Position numbers and translations under genes: made by a program. The notes under the pieces are model-generated. The model was not told where the DNA came from, did no database searches, and was given only the letters and a program-made list of their open reading frames with translations. A stretch of 64,000 nt of DNA. Origin: Novosphingobium sp. (GTDB taxonomy: Bacteria; Pseudomonadota; Alphaproteobacteria; Sphingomonadales; Sphingomonadaceae). Location: positions 1-64,000 of the forward strand of contig NZ_JAIXZS010000070.1 in NCBI RefSeq assembly GCF_027489515.1. Direction: 5' to 3'. Shown in pieces: positions 17,841-25,831 of the stretch; the stretch's first letter is position 1, and the number at the start of each line of letters is the position of its first letter.

Positions 17841-18842
17841 GTGCGCCGTTTCGCTCAAGCCATACTGGCCCTGCTCATTGCCCTGGCGGCGATCGTCTCC
17901 GCACCGTTCGCGGCTGCCCGCGCGCTCGATGTCTATCTCGAGGGCGATCCTGCAGGCCCTGCCCCGGCCTCCGTTTCAGGCGGCCTGCTGCTGATCGGCG
18001 GCGGCGACCACAGCCGCGAGGCGATGCTCTGGTTCATCGGCAAGGCAGGGCACGGCCATATCGTGATCCTGCGCGCCTCGCAGCATGGCGCGGCGAGCAC
18101 CGATTTCTACCGCGAGATCGGCGGGGTGCTCTCGGCCGAGACGTTCGTCACGCACCGCCGTGCTGCATCCTACGACAAGCGCCTGCTTGAGGCGCTGCGC
18201 AAGGCTGACGGTATCTACATCGCCGGGGGCGATCAGGCACGCTATGTGCGGCGCTGGCGCGGCACGCCGATTGCCGCAGCGCTCGATGCGCATGTGCGCG
18301 CCGGCAAGCCGCTCGCAGGCACCAGCGCCGGGCTCGCGATCCTTGGCGAGTATCTCTACGGCGCGCTGGACGGCCAGAGTCTGACCAGCGCGCAGGGCCT
18401 CGCGGCGCCCTATGGCAAGGGCACCACGATCGAAACCGGCTTCCTGCATCTGGACCTGCTCAAAGGCGTGATCACCGACAGCCACTTCAGCCAGCGCGAC
18501 CGGCTTGGGCGGCTGTTCGCTTTCCTGGCCAAGGCACAGGCGGGCCGGCCGGCGGGTGTGCCCGCGCTGATCGGCCTTGGCATCGATGAAGGCGTTGCGC
18601 TCGCGGTGGAACCCGATGGAACCGGGCAGGTCTATCCCTCTGCCCCCGGCACCGGCGTATCGGTCGTTTCGGGTGCGGGGATCGGACGCACCGCCCGTCC
18701 CGGCCCGCTGGTTGCAGCGCGGGTGCAGGTAACAGTTGCCGGGCCGCAATCGGTGGTCCGCCTGCCTTCGGGCGCGATCGATGATCCGGTGTCGCGGCAG
18801 GCCTACAGCGCGGCGGACGGGCGACTTTCGCCGCTGCCTTAG
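17841..18842 (+). CDS. Exported cyanophycinase-like peptidase (family S51)
   Basis: A 333-residue S51 peptidase with an N-terminal signal peptide (hydrophobic core about residues 5-25, ending FAAARA). Family motifs are all present: LLIGGGD (50-56), IAGGDQ (127-132), the nucleophile Ser162 in GTSAG, DSHFSQRDRLGRL (213-225) with the candidate His215, and GIDEG (247-251) with the candidate Glu250. Cyanophycinases cut the isopeptide-linked Asp-Arg polymer; exported relatives act outside the cytoplasm. The start is GTG at 17841, backed by a CAGGAG site six bases upstream. No cyanophycin synthetase is in the window, and the divergent neighbour is a Pls-type polymer synthetase, so its substrate may be that polymer (inference). 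Confidence 0.9.
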   Translation: MRRFAQAILALLIALAAIVSAPFAAARALDVYLEGDPAGPAPASVSGGLLLIGGGDHSREAMLWFIGKAGHGHIVILRASQHGAASTDFYREIGGVLSAETFVTHRRAASYDKRLLEALRKADGIYIAGGDQARYVRRWRGTPIAAALDAHVRAGKPLAGTSAGLAILGEYLYGALDGQSLTSAQGLAAPYGKGTTIETGFLHLDLLKGVITDSHFSQRDRLGRLFAFLAKAQAGRPAGVPALIGLGIDEGVALAVEPDGTGQVYPSAPGTGVSVVSGAGIGRTARPGPLVAARVQVTVAGPQSVVRLPSGAIDDPVSRQAYSAADGRLSPLP

Positions 18843-18848
18843 GGCCGC

Positions 18849-20168
18849 TCAATCAATATAGCCGTGGCCGTAGGTTTCATCGAAGCCGGGCATGCCAAGA
18901 TCGCGCGCGGTCTTGACCAGCGCTCCGATGCAATCCGGGCTGCTGCCGCCGCCCGCGCGGCAGCGGGCAAGCCGGGCAGCAATGTGCGGCGCGGCAAAAG
19001 ATGTCCCCGAATAGCGTGCAAAGCCCCCGCCTGAGGCCGCCGCGAGCACGCCGACGCCTTGCGCGGCAACGCCGATGTAGCGGCCATGATTGGCATAGCG
19101 ATAGACCTTCAGCGCGGGATCGACCGCGGTTACCGCGACGACGCCCGGCAACGCGGCGGGGTAAACAGGTGGCGCGGCCGGTCCGCCATTGCCGGCTGCA
19201 GCCACGATGATCCGCCCTTTCGCACTGGCAAGGCCGACCATCTTCTGAAGCAGCGCATTGGGCGGACCGGCAATGCTCATGTTGATCACCGGTGCGCCTT
19301 GGCCGAGCAGCCATTCCATCGCCTCGACGAGGCTATCGATCGAGGTGAAGGGCCGTCCGGCAGGGCCGCGAAAGATGTTGGCGCTGTAGATCGTTGCCGC
19401 GCCGCGTGCCGCCAGTAACGAGGCAACGGCGGTGCCGTGCTGCGCGGCAGCGGGCGCAGGCGGAGCCTCACCGCCGCTCCATGCCACGAGCCGCGTGCCG
19501 GCGAGCGCGGGATGCGGGACCACTGCGGTATCGATCATGCCGACCGGAAAGCCTTGCGGCGCGGAAGCCGCGGGAGCGGCCTTGCGCTCGCGTTTTGCCT
19601 TGCCGCGCCCGGCAAGCCCGAGGCCGTAGTAGTGGTCATAGTCGATCACCGCATCGGGCGCGGCGGCACGCACTTCGGCGATGGCGGACGCCAGCTTGCG
19701 GCCGCGTGGCACGGCGAGGCGAACGACCTCCTCGCCCAGCGCCGCGAGCGACTTGCGGCTGATCACATGGTAGCCGGCGGCGACCAGCGTGTGCTCGGCC
19801 GCAGCAGGCAGCGAGAATGCAATGACTTCCCCCGGTCGGACAGGATTGCCGATCTCGTCACGGTCTGCGCCCTCATCGCGGATGGCATCGGACTGCCAGC
19901 CGGCATCGGATGCCGCTTCGGTACCGTTCTCGCTGCCCGAGGCGTCGCTTACTTCGGTCTCGCGGCTTTCGCGGGCCTCGTGCTCCGGCGGCTCTGGAGC
20001 CTCACGCGGTTCCGGAGCTTCGCGCGGTTCCGGGGCCTCACGCGGCTCGGGCGCCTCGCGGGGCTCCGGCGCCTCGCGCTCCTGCGCGGCAATCACGGCG
20101 GACGCATCGAGGCAGGCCATGGCCCATGCCGCCAGCCCTGCCACCATGATGATCCGCCGTCTTGCCAT
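18849..20168 (-). CDS. Exported subtilisin-like serine protease (S8) with a Pro/Glu-rich repeat stalk
   Basis: A 439-residue S8 protease. After a signal peptide (about 1-28) comes a low-complexity stretch with five EAPEPR-type units (residues 31-62) and an acidic linker, then a prodomain-like region and the catalytic domain with Asp213 (GMIDTAV), His244 (QHGTAVAS), oxyanion Asn327 (AAGNGG) and Ser390 (SGTSFAAPH). All triad residues are present, so it should be active in the periplasm or at the surface. It is divergent from the ECF sigma gene, with an ECF-type promoter motif 34 bases upstream of its ATG that matches one in front of the sigma gene. It is probably a target of that sigma factor. 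Confidence 0.9.
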   Translation of the reverse strand: MARRRIIMVAGLAAWAMACLDASAVIAAQEREAPEPREAPEPREAPEPREAPEPREAPEPPEHEARESRETEVSDASGSENGTEAASDAGWQSDAIRDEGADRDEIGNPVRPGEVIAFSLPAAAEHTLVAAGYHVISRKSLAALGEEVVRLAVPRGRKLASAIAEVRAAAPDAVIDYDHYYGLGLAGRGKAKRERKAAPAASAPQGFPVGMIDTAVVPHPALAGTRLVAWSGGEAPPAPAAAQHGTAVASLLAARGAATIYSANIFRGPAGRPFTSIDSLVEAMEWLLGQGAPVINMSIAGPPNALLQKMVGLASAKGRIIVAAAGNGGPAAPPVYPAALPGVVAVTAVDPALKVYRYANHGRYIGVAAQGVGVLAAASGGGFARYSGTSFAAPHIAARLARCRAGGGSSPDCIGALVKTARDLGMPGFDETYGHGYID

Positions 20169-20201
20169 GCCCCGCTTCTAATCCCTTCTCTTGCCGGCAA
20201 C

Positions 20202-20226
20202 AACGCCGCGCAGCCGCGCCTATTCC
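20202..20226 (-). promoter_or_regulatory. ECF-type promoter of the S8 protease gene
   Basis: Read on the minus strand, GGAAT is followed after exactly 16 bases by CGTT, the layout of alphaproteobacterial ECF promoters (GGAAC-N16/17-CGTT is the EcfG consensus, from memory). The predicted start point leaves a leader of about 25-30 bases before the ATG at 20168. The flanks (GGGAATA and CGTTG) match the divergent site. Confidence 0.6.
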
Positions 20227-20259
20227 CGATCCCTTCGGGCTTGGCGTGAGATTGATCCG

Positions 20260-20284
20260 GGAATAAGCAGGCAGTGTCATCGTT
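20260..20284 (+). promoter_or_regulatory. ECF-type promoter of the sigma factor gene
   Basis: GGAAT, 16 bases, then CGTT, with the same GGGAATA and CGTTGT edges as the divergent site 34 bases away. This suggests autoregulation of the ECF sigma factor. The predicted start point falls only about 6 bases before the ATG at 20298, which bears on where translation begins. Confidence 0.6.
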
Positions 20285-20297
20285 GTGCTGGAGAAAA

Positions 20298-20828
20298 ATG
20301 GAACCAACCCGATCTGGAGCAACCGGATTGCAGTCGCGCATTATCGCGCTGCTCCCGCGCTTGCGCCGGTTCTGCGAGGGTCTGGCAGGCTCGCCGCACG
20401 ATGGAGACGACTTGATGCAAGCCACGGTCGAACGCGCCCTTACCCGCGCGCACCAGTTCGACGAGGATACCCGGCTCGACAGCTGGATGTACCGGATCGC
20501 CCAGAATCTGCACATCGACCGCGGTCGCAGCCTCAAGCGGCGCGGCACCAGCGTCGATCTCGAACACGCCGAGGAACTGACCGGCGATGACGGCCGAGCG
20601 ATCACCGAAGCGCGGTCCGATCTCGCGGCGGCGCAGCGGGTGCTGCAGTCCTTGCCCGAGGACCAGCGGGCAACCTTCCTTCTCGTGGTGGTCGAGGGGC
20701 TGAGCTACCGGGAGGCGGCCGAGGCCATGCAAGTTCAGATCGGCACAGTGATGAGCCGCATCGCCCGCGCGCGGCAGCGCATTGCCGAGGAACTGGCGCC
20801 GCCGCGGCGCAGCGAAGGAGCACGATGA
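20298..20828 (+). CDS. ECF-type RNA polymerase sigma factor
   Basis: A 176-residue ECF sigma factor. Region 2 is seen in DDLMQATVERAL and DSWMYRIAQNLHIDRGR; region 4 in LPEDQRATFLLVVVEGLSYREAAEAM followed by GTVMSRIARARQRI. It directs RNA polymerase to a small regulon. ATG at 20298 has a GGAG five bases upstream, but the mapped promoter motif would start transcripts inside that site; an in-frame TTG at 20328 with its own CTGGAG eight bases upstream is a real alternative. The stop overlaps the next gene, a membrane protein with anti-sigma features. Confidence 0.93.
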   Translation: MEPTRSGATGLQSRIIALLPRLRRFCEGLAGSPHDGDDLMQATVERALTRAHQFDEDTRLDSWMYRIAQNLHIDRGRSLKRRGTSVDLEHAEELTGDDGRAITEARSDLAAAQRVLQSLPEDQRATFLLVVVEGLSYREAAEAMQVQIGTVMSRIARARQRIAEELAPPRRSEGAR

Positions 20829-21520
20829 TGCCAGGCACCGGGAACGAGGACGAACGGCTCGCGGCCTGGCTGGATGGCGCGCTCACGCCTGAGGAGGCCG
20901 AGGCCTTTGCCGCCGAACTCGAGCACAATCCCGCACTGGCGGCCAAGGCGGAGGCCTGGGCCACCAATGACCGGGCCTTGGCTGGCGCTTTCCTCGCCAG
21001 CGAACGACCGATCGACGATGACCTGATCGCGCGGTTGGGGCTGGCTGCGCCGGCACCGGTGGCGGCAAACGACAATCCGCGCCTCGCCCGCTTCGGCTGG
21101 ATCGCGGCAGGCTCGGCGCTCGCTGCGAGCGTCGCAGCCGCGCTGATGCTGACCCTGCGCCCCCCTGCCCCGGTGGACGACTTGTCTGGTGCGCTCGAAC
21201 GCACCGCATCGCTGGGCACGGCTCGGCTTGCCGACGGGCGGACGATCACCCCGCTACTTACCGTGCGCGCCGCCGATGGCCGCTGGTGCCGCGAATACCG
21301 CGAGGGCGGGGATACCGCACTGGCCTGCCGCGGCGGAGCAGGGCGCTGGACCATCGAAGCGCGGGCCCGCGCCGGGGCGGCGCAGGATGCAGGTGCCATC
21401 GCGGTGGCTGGCGGCGCCGATCCGGCACCGTTGGAGGCCGCCTACCAGCGGCTCAAGGCGTCCGATCCGGTCGGCCCGGCAGACGAACAAGCACTGATCG
21501 GCAAGGGCTGGAAATCCTGA
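20825..21520 (+). CDS. Membrane-anchored anti-sigma factor
   Basis: A 231-residue protein, overlapping the sigma stop by ATGA and so translationally coupled. The N-terminal 60 residues (ERLAAWLDGALTPEEAEAF) look like the sigma-binding helical domain of anti-sigma proteins. One membrane helix spans about 90-111 after the ANDNPRLAR motif common in sphingomonads. The C-terminal 110 residues, expected in the periplasm, include two cysteines (WCREYREGGDTALAC) that could form a disulfide. It presumably holds the sigma factor at the membrane until a signal arrives; the neighbouring exported protease could be part of that signal path (inference). A second ATG follows directly at 20828. Confidence 0.82.
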   Translation: MMPGTGNEDERLAAWLDGALTPEEAEAFAAELEHNPALAAKAEAWATNDRALAGAFLASERPIDDDLIARLGLAAPAPVAANDNPRLARFGWIAAGSALAASVAAALMLTLRPPAPVDDLSGALERTASLGTARLADGRTITPLLTVRAADGRWCREYREGGDTALACRGGAGRWTIEARARAGAAQDAGAIAVAGGADPAPLEAAYQRLKASDPVGPADEQALIGKGWKS

Positions 21521-21538
21521 CTCCGGAGCGGGATGGCG

Positions 21539-22534
21539 TCAGGGGCGCCACACCAGCGTCAACCCGCCGATCGTATCGGCACTGCGGCTCGAGAAACCGG
21601 TGCCGCCATAAGCCTGGAGCCTGAGCTGCCGGCTGAGCCGCGCGCTGACCCACACGGTGCCCTCGCTGATCGGGCCGCGCCCGGGCGTGGCGGATTGCAG
21701 CCAGTCGTAATCCGCGCCGAGCGTGAGGACCGGGCCAAGCGCATGGCTCGCGCCCGCGCCGAAACCCCATCCGTCATGCACCGGAAAGCGCGCGGTTCGG
21801 CCGAGGAAGCGGCGGCGCGCGCTGGCGTAGAGCGTCGTCCCGCCAAACGTGCCGACCAGATCCGCCGCGAGCGTGACGTCGACCTTGCCGGTGCCGATGC
21901 CCTTGCGCGAGGAGGCGGTGGGCAACTTGACGCGGCTGCGCGGCTCAAACGTGAAGTGATCGCCGAGCGGCAGGCTATAGGCGAGCGTAACCGTGGTATC
22001 GCCGAGACCGCCACGGTTGCGCCGGGAGAGCGGTACGACTGGCCCGCCGGTTCCCGTGCCCGTTCCGGTGCCGGTGCCCGACCCGGTCCCGCCACCCTCC
22101 CCCTCGCCTTCACCCGATCCGCTGCCCGTGCCGCCACCCGATCCATTGCCGCCGCCGGAGCTGTCATCGCCCGGTTCGGTCTCGATCTCGGGCTCGCTCG
22201 CGACGCCGCTACCGCTGCCGCTGCTGCCGCCGCTCCCGGAAGCGCCGCTGCCGGTGCCGTCGAGCAGCGTGCCGGGACCGCGCAGGTGCACGTAGGCCGT
22301 GGTGACTTTTACGCTGAAACGGGAACGGGTGTATTTTACCGAGACCGGCACGGTCACGATCTCCGTCCGCGCAGTCTGGCCATAGCGCCCGTCAGCATAG
22401 GTCGCGCCAACGCTGACGCGCAGGCTATCGGTGGCCTGCTCTTCGGCCTGCTGTGCATGGGCTTGCGCGGATAACGCCAGCGCGACGAGCGCAACACCTG
22501 CACCGCCCCGTTGCCACTTCAGATCGCCCGCCAT
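21539..22534 (-). CDS. Outer-membrane beta-barrel-like protein with a Gly/Ser/Glu-rich insert
   Basis: A 331-residue protein with a signal peptide (MAGDLKWQRG, hydrophobic core, AQAHA). The first 85 residues and the last 160 show alternating polar/hydrophobic strands and an aromatic end (TLVWRP), as in outer-membrane proteins. Residues about 92-165 are nearly pure Gly, Ser, Thr and Glu and would form a long flexible loop. The start at 22534 has AAGG upstream; the longer frame before it is antisense-like. It converges on the anti-sigma gene with an 18-base gap and follows the DsbD-like gene by 64 bases. No specific family was recognised; transport or anchoring roles are both possible. Confidence 0.7.
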   Translation of the reverse strand: MAGDLKWQRGGAGVALVALALSAQAHAQQAEEQATDSLRVSVGATYADGRYGQTARTEIVTVPVSVKYTRSRFSVKVTTAYVHLRGPGTLLDGTGSGASGSGGSSGSGSGVASEPEIETEPGDDSSGGGNGSGGGTGSGSGEGEGEGGGTGSGTGTGTGTGTGGPVVPLSRRNRGGLGDTTVTLAYSLPLGDHFTFEPRSRVKLPTASSRKGIGTGKVDVTLAADLVGTFGGTTLYASARRRFLGRTARFPVHDGWGFGAGASHALGPVLTLGADYDWLQSATPGRGPISEGTVWVSARLSRQLRLQAYGGTGFSSRSADTIGGLTLVWRP

Positions 22535-22598
22535 CAATCCTTCCCCTTTACCCGTTGCCGCGTCTCTGCATCGCAGACGGCGCGGGGGCAAGGGGCGA

Positions 22599-24389
22599 TC
22601 AAGACCTATCGGTGAGGCGCACGAGCAGATCGGACGATAGCACCTGCGGCAGTTCGCTGGGCTCGCCGCCCGCGGGATACCAGAGGTAAAGCGGCACGCC
22701 GGCGCGGCCATGCGCCTTGAGGAAGCGGCTGATCGCCGGATCCTGCCGCGTCCAGTCGCCGCGCAGAACAGAAACACCGCCTGCCGCGAAAGCTTTGCCG
22801 ACCGCAGGCACATCAAGCGCGGCCGCCTCGTTGACCTTGCAGGTCAGGCACCAATCAGCGGTGAAGTAGACGAAGACCGGACGCCCTTCGCGGCGCAGGG
22901 CATCGAGCCGGCTTTCGGCGAAAGGCTGGCTGCCCAGGGCATCCGCCACTGCCGGCCCCGTCGCGGCCGCCGGGGCCGCCACCACACCGAGCGCAATCAC
23001 CGGCAGCGCGGCACTCGCCAGCACCAGCGCGGGCAAGCCGGGCCGTCCGCCGCGCTGGCGAACACCGTACCACCACAGCGCCAGACCCATGAGCAGCGCT
23101 GCGCCGAGCGCCGTCGTCATCGCGCCGATCCCGGCCTGCCGCCCGACCAGCCAGGCAAGGCCAAGCGCGGTCGCGAACATCGGCACGCTGAGCACGTGGC
23201 GCAGCGTCACCATCCACTGGCCGGGACGCGGGATCATCCGCCGCGCCGGCGCCCAGAAGCCGAGCAGCAGGAAAGGCAGCGCCATGCCGAGCCCGAGCCC
23301 GGCGAACACGCCCAGCGCCGCCAGCGGCGGCATGACCAGCGCTGCACCCAGCGCGCCAGCCATGAACGGGCCGGTGCATGGTGTCGCAATGAACGCCGCA
23401 AGCGCACCCGTCATGAGCGAGCCGCTGAACCCAGACGAGGGCTTGCCGCTCACGCTCAGCGAAGGCAGCTCGAACAGCCCTGTCATGTTGAGCGCAATGG
23501 CGGTGATGAGGAGAAGCAGCCCGGCCACCACGGCGGGGTTCTGCAGCTGGAAGGCCCAACCGGCTGCGCTACCCGCGCCGCGCAGCACAAGGAGGGCGCC
23601 GCCCAGCGCAAGGACCGTGCCGATGACCCCGGCCGAATAGCCCAGCGCCTCGCTCCGCGCGTGACCCGCGCTGCCGCCCGATCGGGCCAGCGCCATCGCC
23701 TTGAGGCTGAGGATCGGGAACACGCAAGGCATCAGGTTGAGGATCAGCCCGCCAAGCAGCGCCGCACCGAAGGCCAGCAGATAGCCGGCCAGATCGAGCG
23801 GGCTCGGAGCCGGCGCCGCGGCGGATTTCGCGGCAGCCGGCGGCGTGATGGCCGCTCGCGCCCTTGCAAACAGCGCCGCCGAGGTGGGATCGGGGTTGCC
23901 TGCGCCGACCGTCAGCCCGAGGTCGAGGTCCACCGGATCGGGCACGCAAGAGCTTTCCGAGCACACCAACAGATCGAGATGGGCAGCAAGCGGCAGCGCC
24001 GCGCCGGCCGCCAGACCTACCGGCAAGCGCAGATCCTGCAGCAGCACGACATCGCCTTCGTGGACATTGCTGACGAGGCCGGAAAGGACCAGCCGGCGGG
24101 TCGGCGGATGGCGCAGTTCCCCCGCGCTGGTGCCGGGCGGCGCCGTCCACGTTGCGACAGGCGCATAGCCGGTGTCGCCGGGGTTCGGGCCATAGATGTG
24201 CCAGCCGGGCTTGAGCGCAATATGGAACGCCGCCGTGACCGCAGCGCCGGACGCAGGCGCGCGGCTCTCGGTCACCAGTTCGGCGCGGTAGTGGGCGTGA
24301 TCGGCGACCGGCCCGGCCAGCGCCGGAGCACCGGACAGCAGGGCAGCGGCGAGCGCGACAAGCACTCGCAGTGAAATGCGCATGATCAT
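22599..24389 (-). CDS. DsbD/ScsB-like thiol:disulfide interchange protein
   Basis: A 596-residue membrane reductase. After a signal peptide comes an N-terminal periplasmic domain with the Cys pair C143/C148 (LLVCSESSCVP), then an eight-helix domain with the two membrane cysteines C222 (NLMPCVFP) and C338 (ATPCTGPF), and a C-terminal thioredoxin domain with C514 and C517 (ADWCLTCK). It would carry electrons from cytoplasmic thioredoxin to the periplasm. It starts 14 bases after the DUF3570 stop, with AGGA upstream; ATG codons at 24389 and 24383 are both possible. In an operon with a TlpA-like thioredoxin and a Cys-tailed lipoprotein, it probably keeps their thiols reduced (inference). Confidence 0.92.
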   Translation of the reverse strand: MIMRISLRVLVALAAALLSGAPALAGPVADHAHYRAELVTESRAPASGAAVTAAFHIALKPGWHIYGPNPGDTGYAPVATWTAPPGTSAGELRHPPTRRLVLSGLVSNVHEGDVVLLQDLRLPVGLAAGAALPLAAHLDLLVCSESSCVPDPVDLDLGLTVGAGNPDPTSAALFARARAAITPPAAAKSAAAPAPSPLDLAGYLLAFGAALLGGLILNLMPCVFPILSLKAMALARSGGSAGHARSEALGYSAGVIGTVLALGGALLVLRGAGSAAGWAFQLQNPAVVAGLLLLITAIALNMTGLFELPSLSVSGKPSSGFSGSLMTGALAAFIATPCTGPFMAGALGAALVMPPLAALGVFAGLGLGMALPFLLLGFWAPARRMIPRPGQWMVTLRHVLSVPMFATALGLAWLVGRQAGIGAMTTALGAALLMGLALWWYGVRQRGGRPGLPALVLASAALPVIALGVVAAPAAATGPAVADALGSQPFAESRLDALRREGRPVFVYFTADWCLTCKVNEAAALDVPAVGKAFAAGGVSVLRGDWTRQDPAISRFLKAHGRAGVPLYLWYPAGGEPSELPQVLSSDLLVRLTDRS

Positions 24390-24403
24390 GGTGCTTTATC
24401 CTG

Positions 24404-25831
24404 TCAGCGGAACGTGACGCGCAGCCCGGTGATGAGGCTCACCGATTTCGAGCCCGCGAAGAGATCGGTGCGCGCGAGAATGCCCGGGGCCCGCCGATCG
24501 AAGCGCTGGCCTTCCTGAAGATACCGCTCCGCCGCGCCGTAGATCTCGAGATTGGGCGCAATCTTGAACCCGGCCTTGATCCCGAAGGTCCAGGCGTGGA
24601 AGGCGCCAAGCCGGCTGTCTGCGCTCACGAAGGACGGCGCGTTCTCGTCGAGCAGCAGGTAATGGCTGAAGAAATTCGCGCCGGTCTGGCGGTAGTAGCG
24701 GATGCCGGGTTCGACATAACCGCTGCGCCCCAGCGGCGCGTGTTCAGAGAGCGCGAATGTCCACGAGCGGATGCCCCAACTGTCGCGGTACCAGCGCACC
24801 GAGGCATCGGTAACCGCCGAGCCGAGTGCGAACTTGGTGCCGGCATAGATGCTGTCGCGCACGCGGCGATCGGGGCGCCTTTCATAGATGTAGGCAAAGG
24901 GATCGCCGGTCTCGCGCTCGACCAGCGCGACGAGCTTGTAGGGATCGGTCTGATAGCCGGTGGAGACACCGTGGCTCCAGTTGAGCTGCGCCAGCCAGCC
25001 GGGCGTGAGCACTTGCGTGATGCCGGCGACAAAGCTCGAGACGATCTTGTGGCGCCCGGTGCCGATCACCGTCTCGCCCATGCTGGCAAGCGGGCGCGGA
25101 ATGCCATTGAATGGCTTGATGCTGTCGCGCTCGTAGTTGTAGCCCAGCGAAAGCGTGGTGTTCTTGTTCCACAGCTCCTTGGCGAGGCTGGCGCGCCCCG
25201 AGTAGGAGGTGAAATCCATTTCCCAGGAACCGGCGCCACCAAGGCTGAGCTTGAGACCGCTGGCGATGGGCAGGGTAACACCGAGATCGGCGGCCTTGCG
25301 CTTGTCCTTGAAGCCCGCATCGACCGGCAGGCGCCCGCGGCGGATCTCGTAGATGCCCGAGGCGCCGGTCGAGGTATCACTCTCGCGTTCTGGCGCCTTG
25401 GCGCCGGGACGCTGGCCCGGTGGCCGAAACGTCTGCACCACGTTGCGGCTGCGCACCGCGCCGTTGGGCGTCGCGCCGGTGAGCGTATCGTAGACGAACT
25501 TGCCGGAAACCACGAGGCCACTCGCCCCGTTCCAGGTGAGCCCGGTTTCGGATTCGATCACGCGAACGCGGTCGTCGTCCTCCTGATAGTAGAGCACAGC
25601 GGTATCGGCCACGAGAGTGCCCGCTTCGCTGGCCGTCTCGTCATAGGCGTTGGGCTTGGCAACCGGCGCGGCAGCCGCGGGCGCAGCGCCGGGATCGGCC
25701 TGCGCGTGGGCGGGCGCAGCGCCGGGATCGGCCTGCGCGTGGGCGGGCGCGGCCTGGAGCAGCGCGCCCGCAAGCGCGCCGAGCGTAGCCGCAAGGCTGC
25801 CCACCTTGCGATCGGCCGTGGTCAGTTGCAC
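24404..25831 (-). CDS. DUF3570-family outer-membrane-type protein
   Basis: A 475-residue protein with a signal sequence and regular beta-strand patterning to the C terminus (ITGLRVTFR), consistent with an outer-membrane barrel. It resembles the DUF3570 family, which is typically encoded beside DUF4266 lipoproteins and TlpA-like thioredoxins, as here. The start overlaps the DUF4266 gene by 10 bases. Just after the signal peptide a 33-base segment is perfectly duplicated (AHAQADPGAAP twice). The family's function is not established; the operon partners suggest export or surface display of a redox- or metal-related product (inference). Confidence 0.8.
   Translation of the reverse strand: MQLTTADRKVGSLAATLGALAGALLQAAPAHAQADPGAAPAHAQADPGAAPAAAAPVAKPNAYDETASEAGTLVADTAVLYYQEDDDRVRVIESETGLTWNGASGLVVSGKFVYDTLTGATPNGAVRSRNVVQTFRPPGQRPGAKAPERESDTSTGASGIYEIRRGRLPVDAGFKDKRKAADLGVTLPIASGLKLSLGGAGSWEMDFTSYSGRASLAKELWNKNTTLSLGYNYERDSIKPFNGIPRPLASMGETVIGTGRHKIVSSFVAGITQVLTPGWLAQLNWSHGVSTGYQTDPYKLVALVERETGDPFAYIYERRPDRRVRDSIYAGTKFALGSAVTDASVRWYRDSWGIRSWTFALSEHAPLGRSGYVEPGIRYYRQTGANFFSHYLLLDENAPSFVSADSRLGAFHAWTFGIKAGFKIAPNLEIYGAAERYLQEGQRFDRRAPGILARTDLFAGSKSVSLITGLRVTFR
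25681..25746. repeat. Perfect 2 x 33-base tandem repeat inside the DUF3570 gene
   Basis: The 33-base unit at 25681-25713 is repeated exactly at 25714-25746. It keeps the reading frame and adds 11 residues (ADPGAAPAHAQ type) near the signal-peptide cleavage region. Perfect identity suggests a recent slippage duplication or an assembly artefact. Confidence 0.9.

Noticed and set aside
19985..20080. CRISPR-like or satellite repeat in the S8 protease gene
   Set aside because: The short units are in frame and encode EAPEPR repeats; there are no spacers.
22710..24374. 554-codon open frame opposite the DsbD-like gene
   Set aside because: Composition (Arg, Gln, His-rich) is that of an antisense shadow; the minus-strand frame has all DsbD cysteine motifs.
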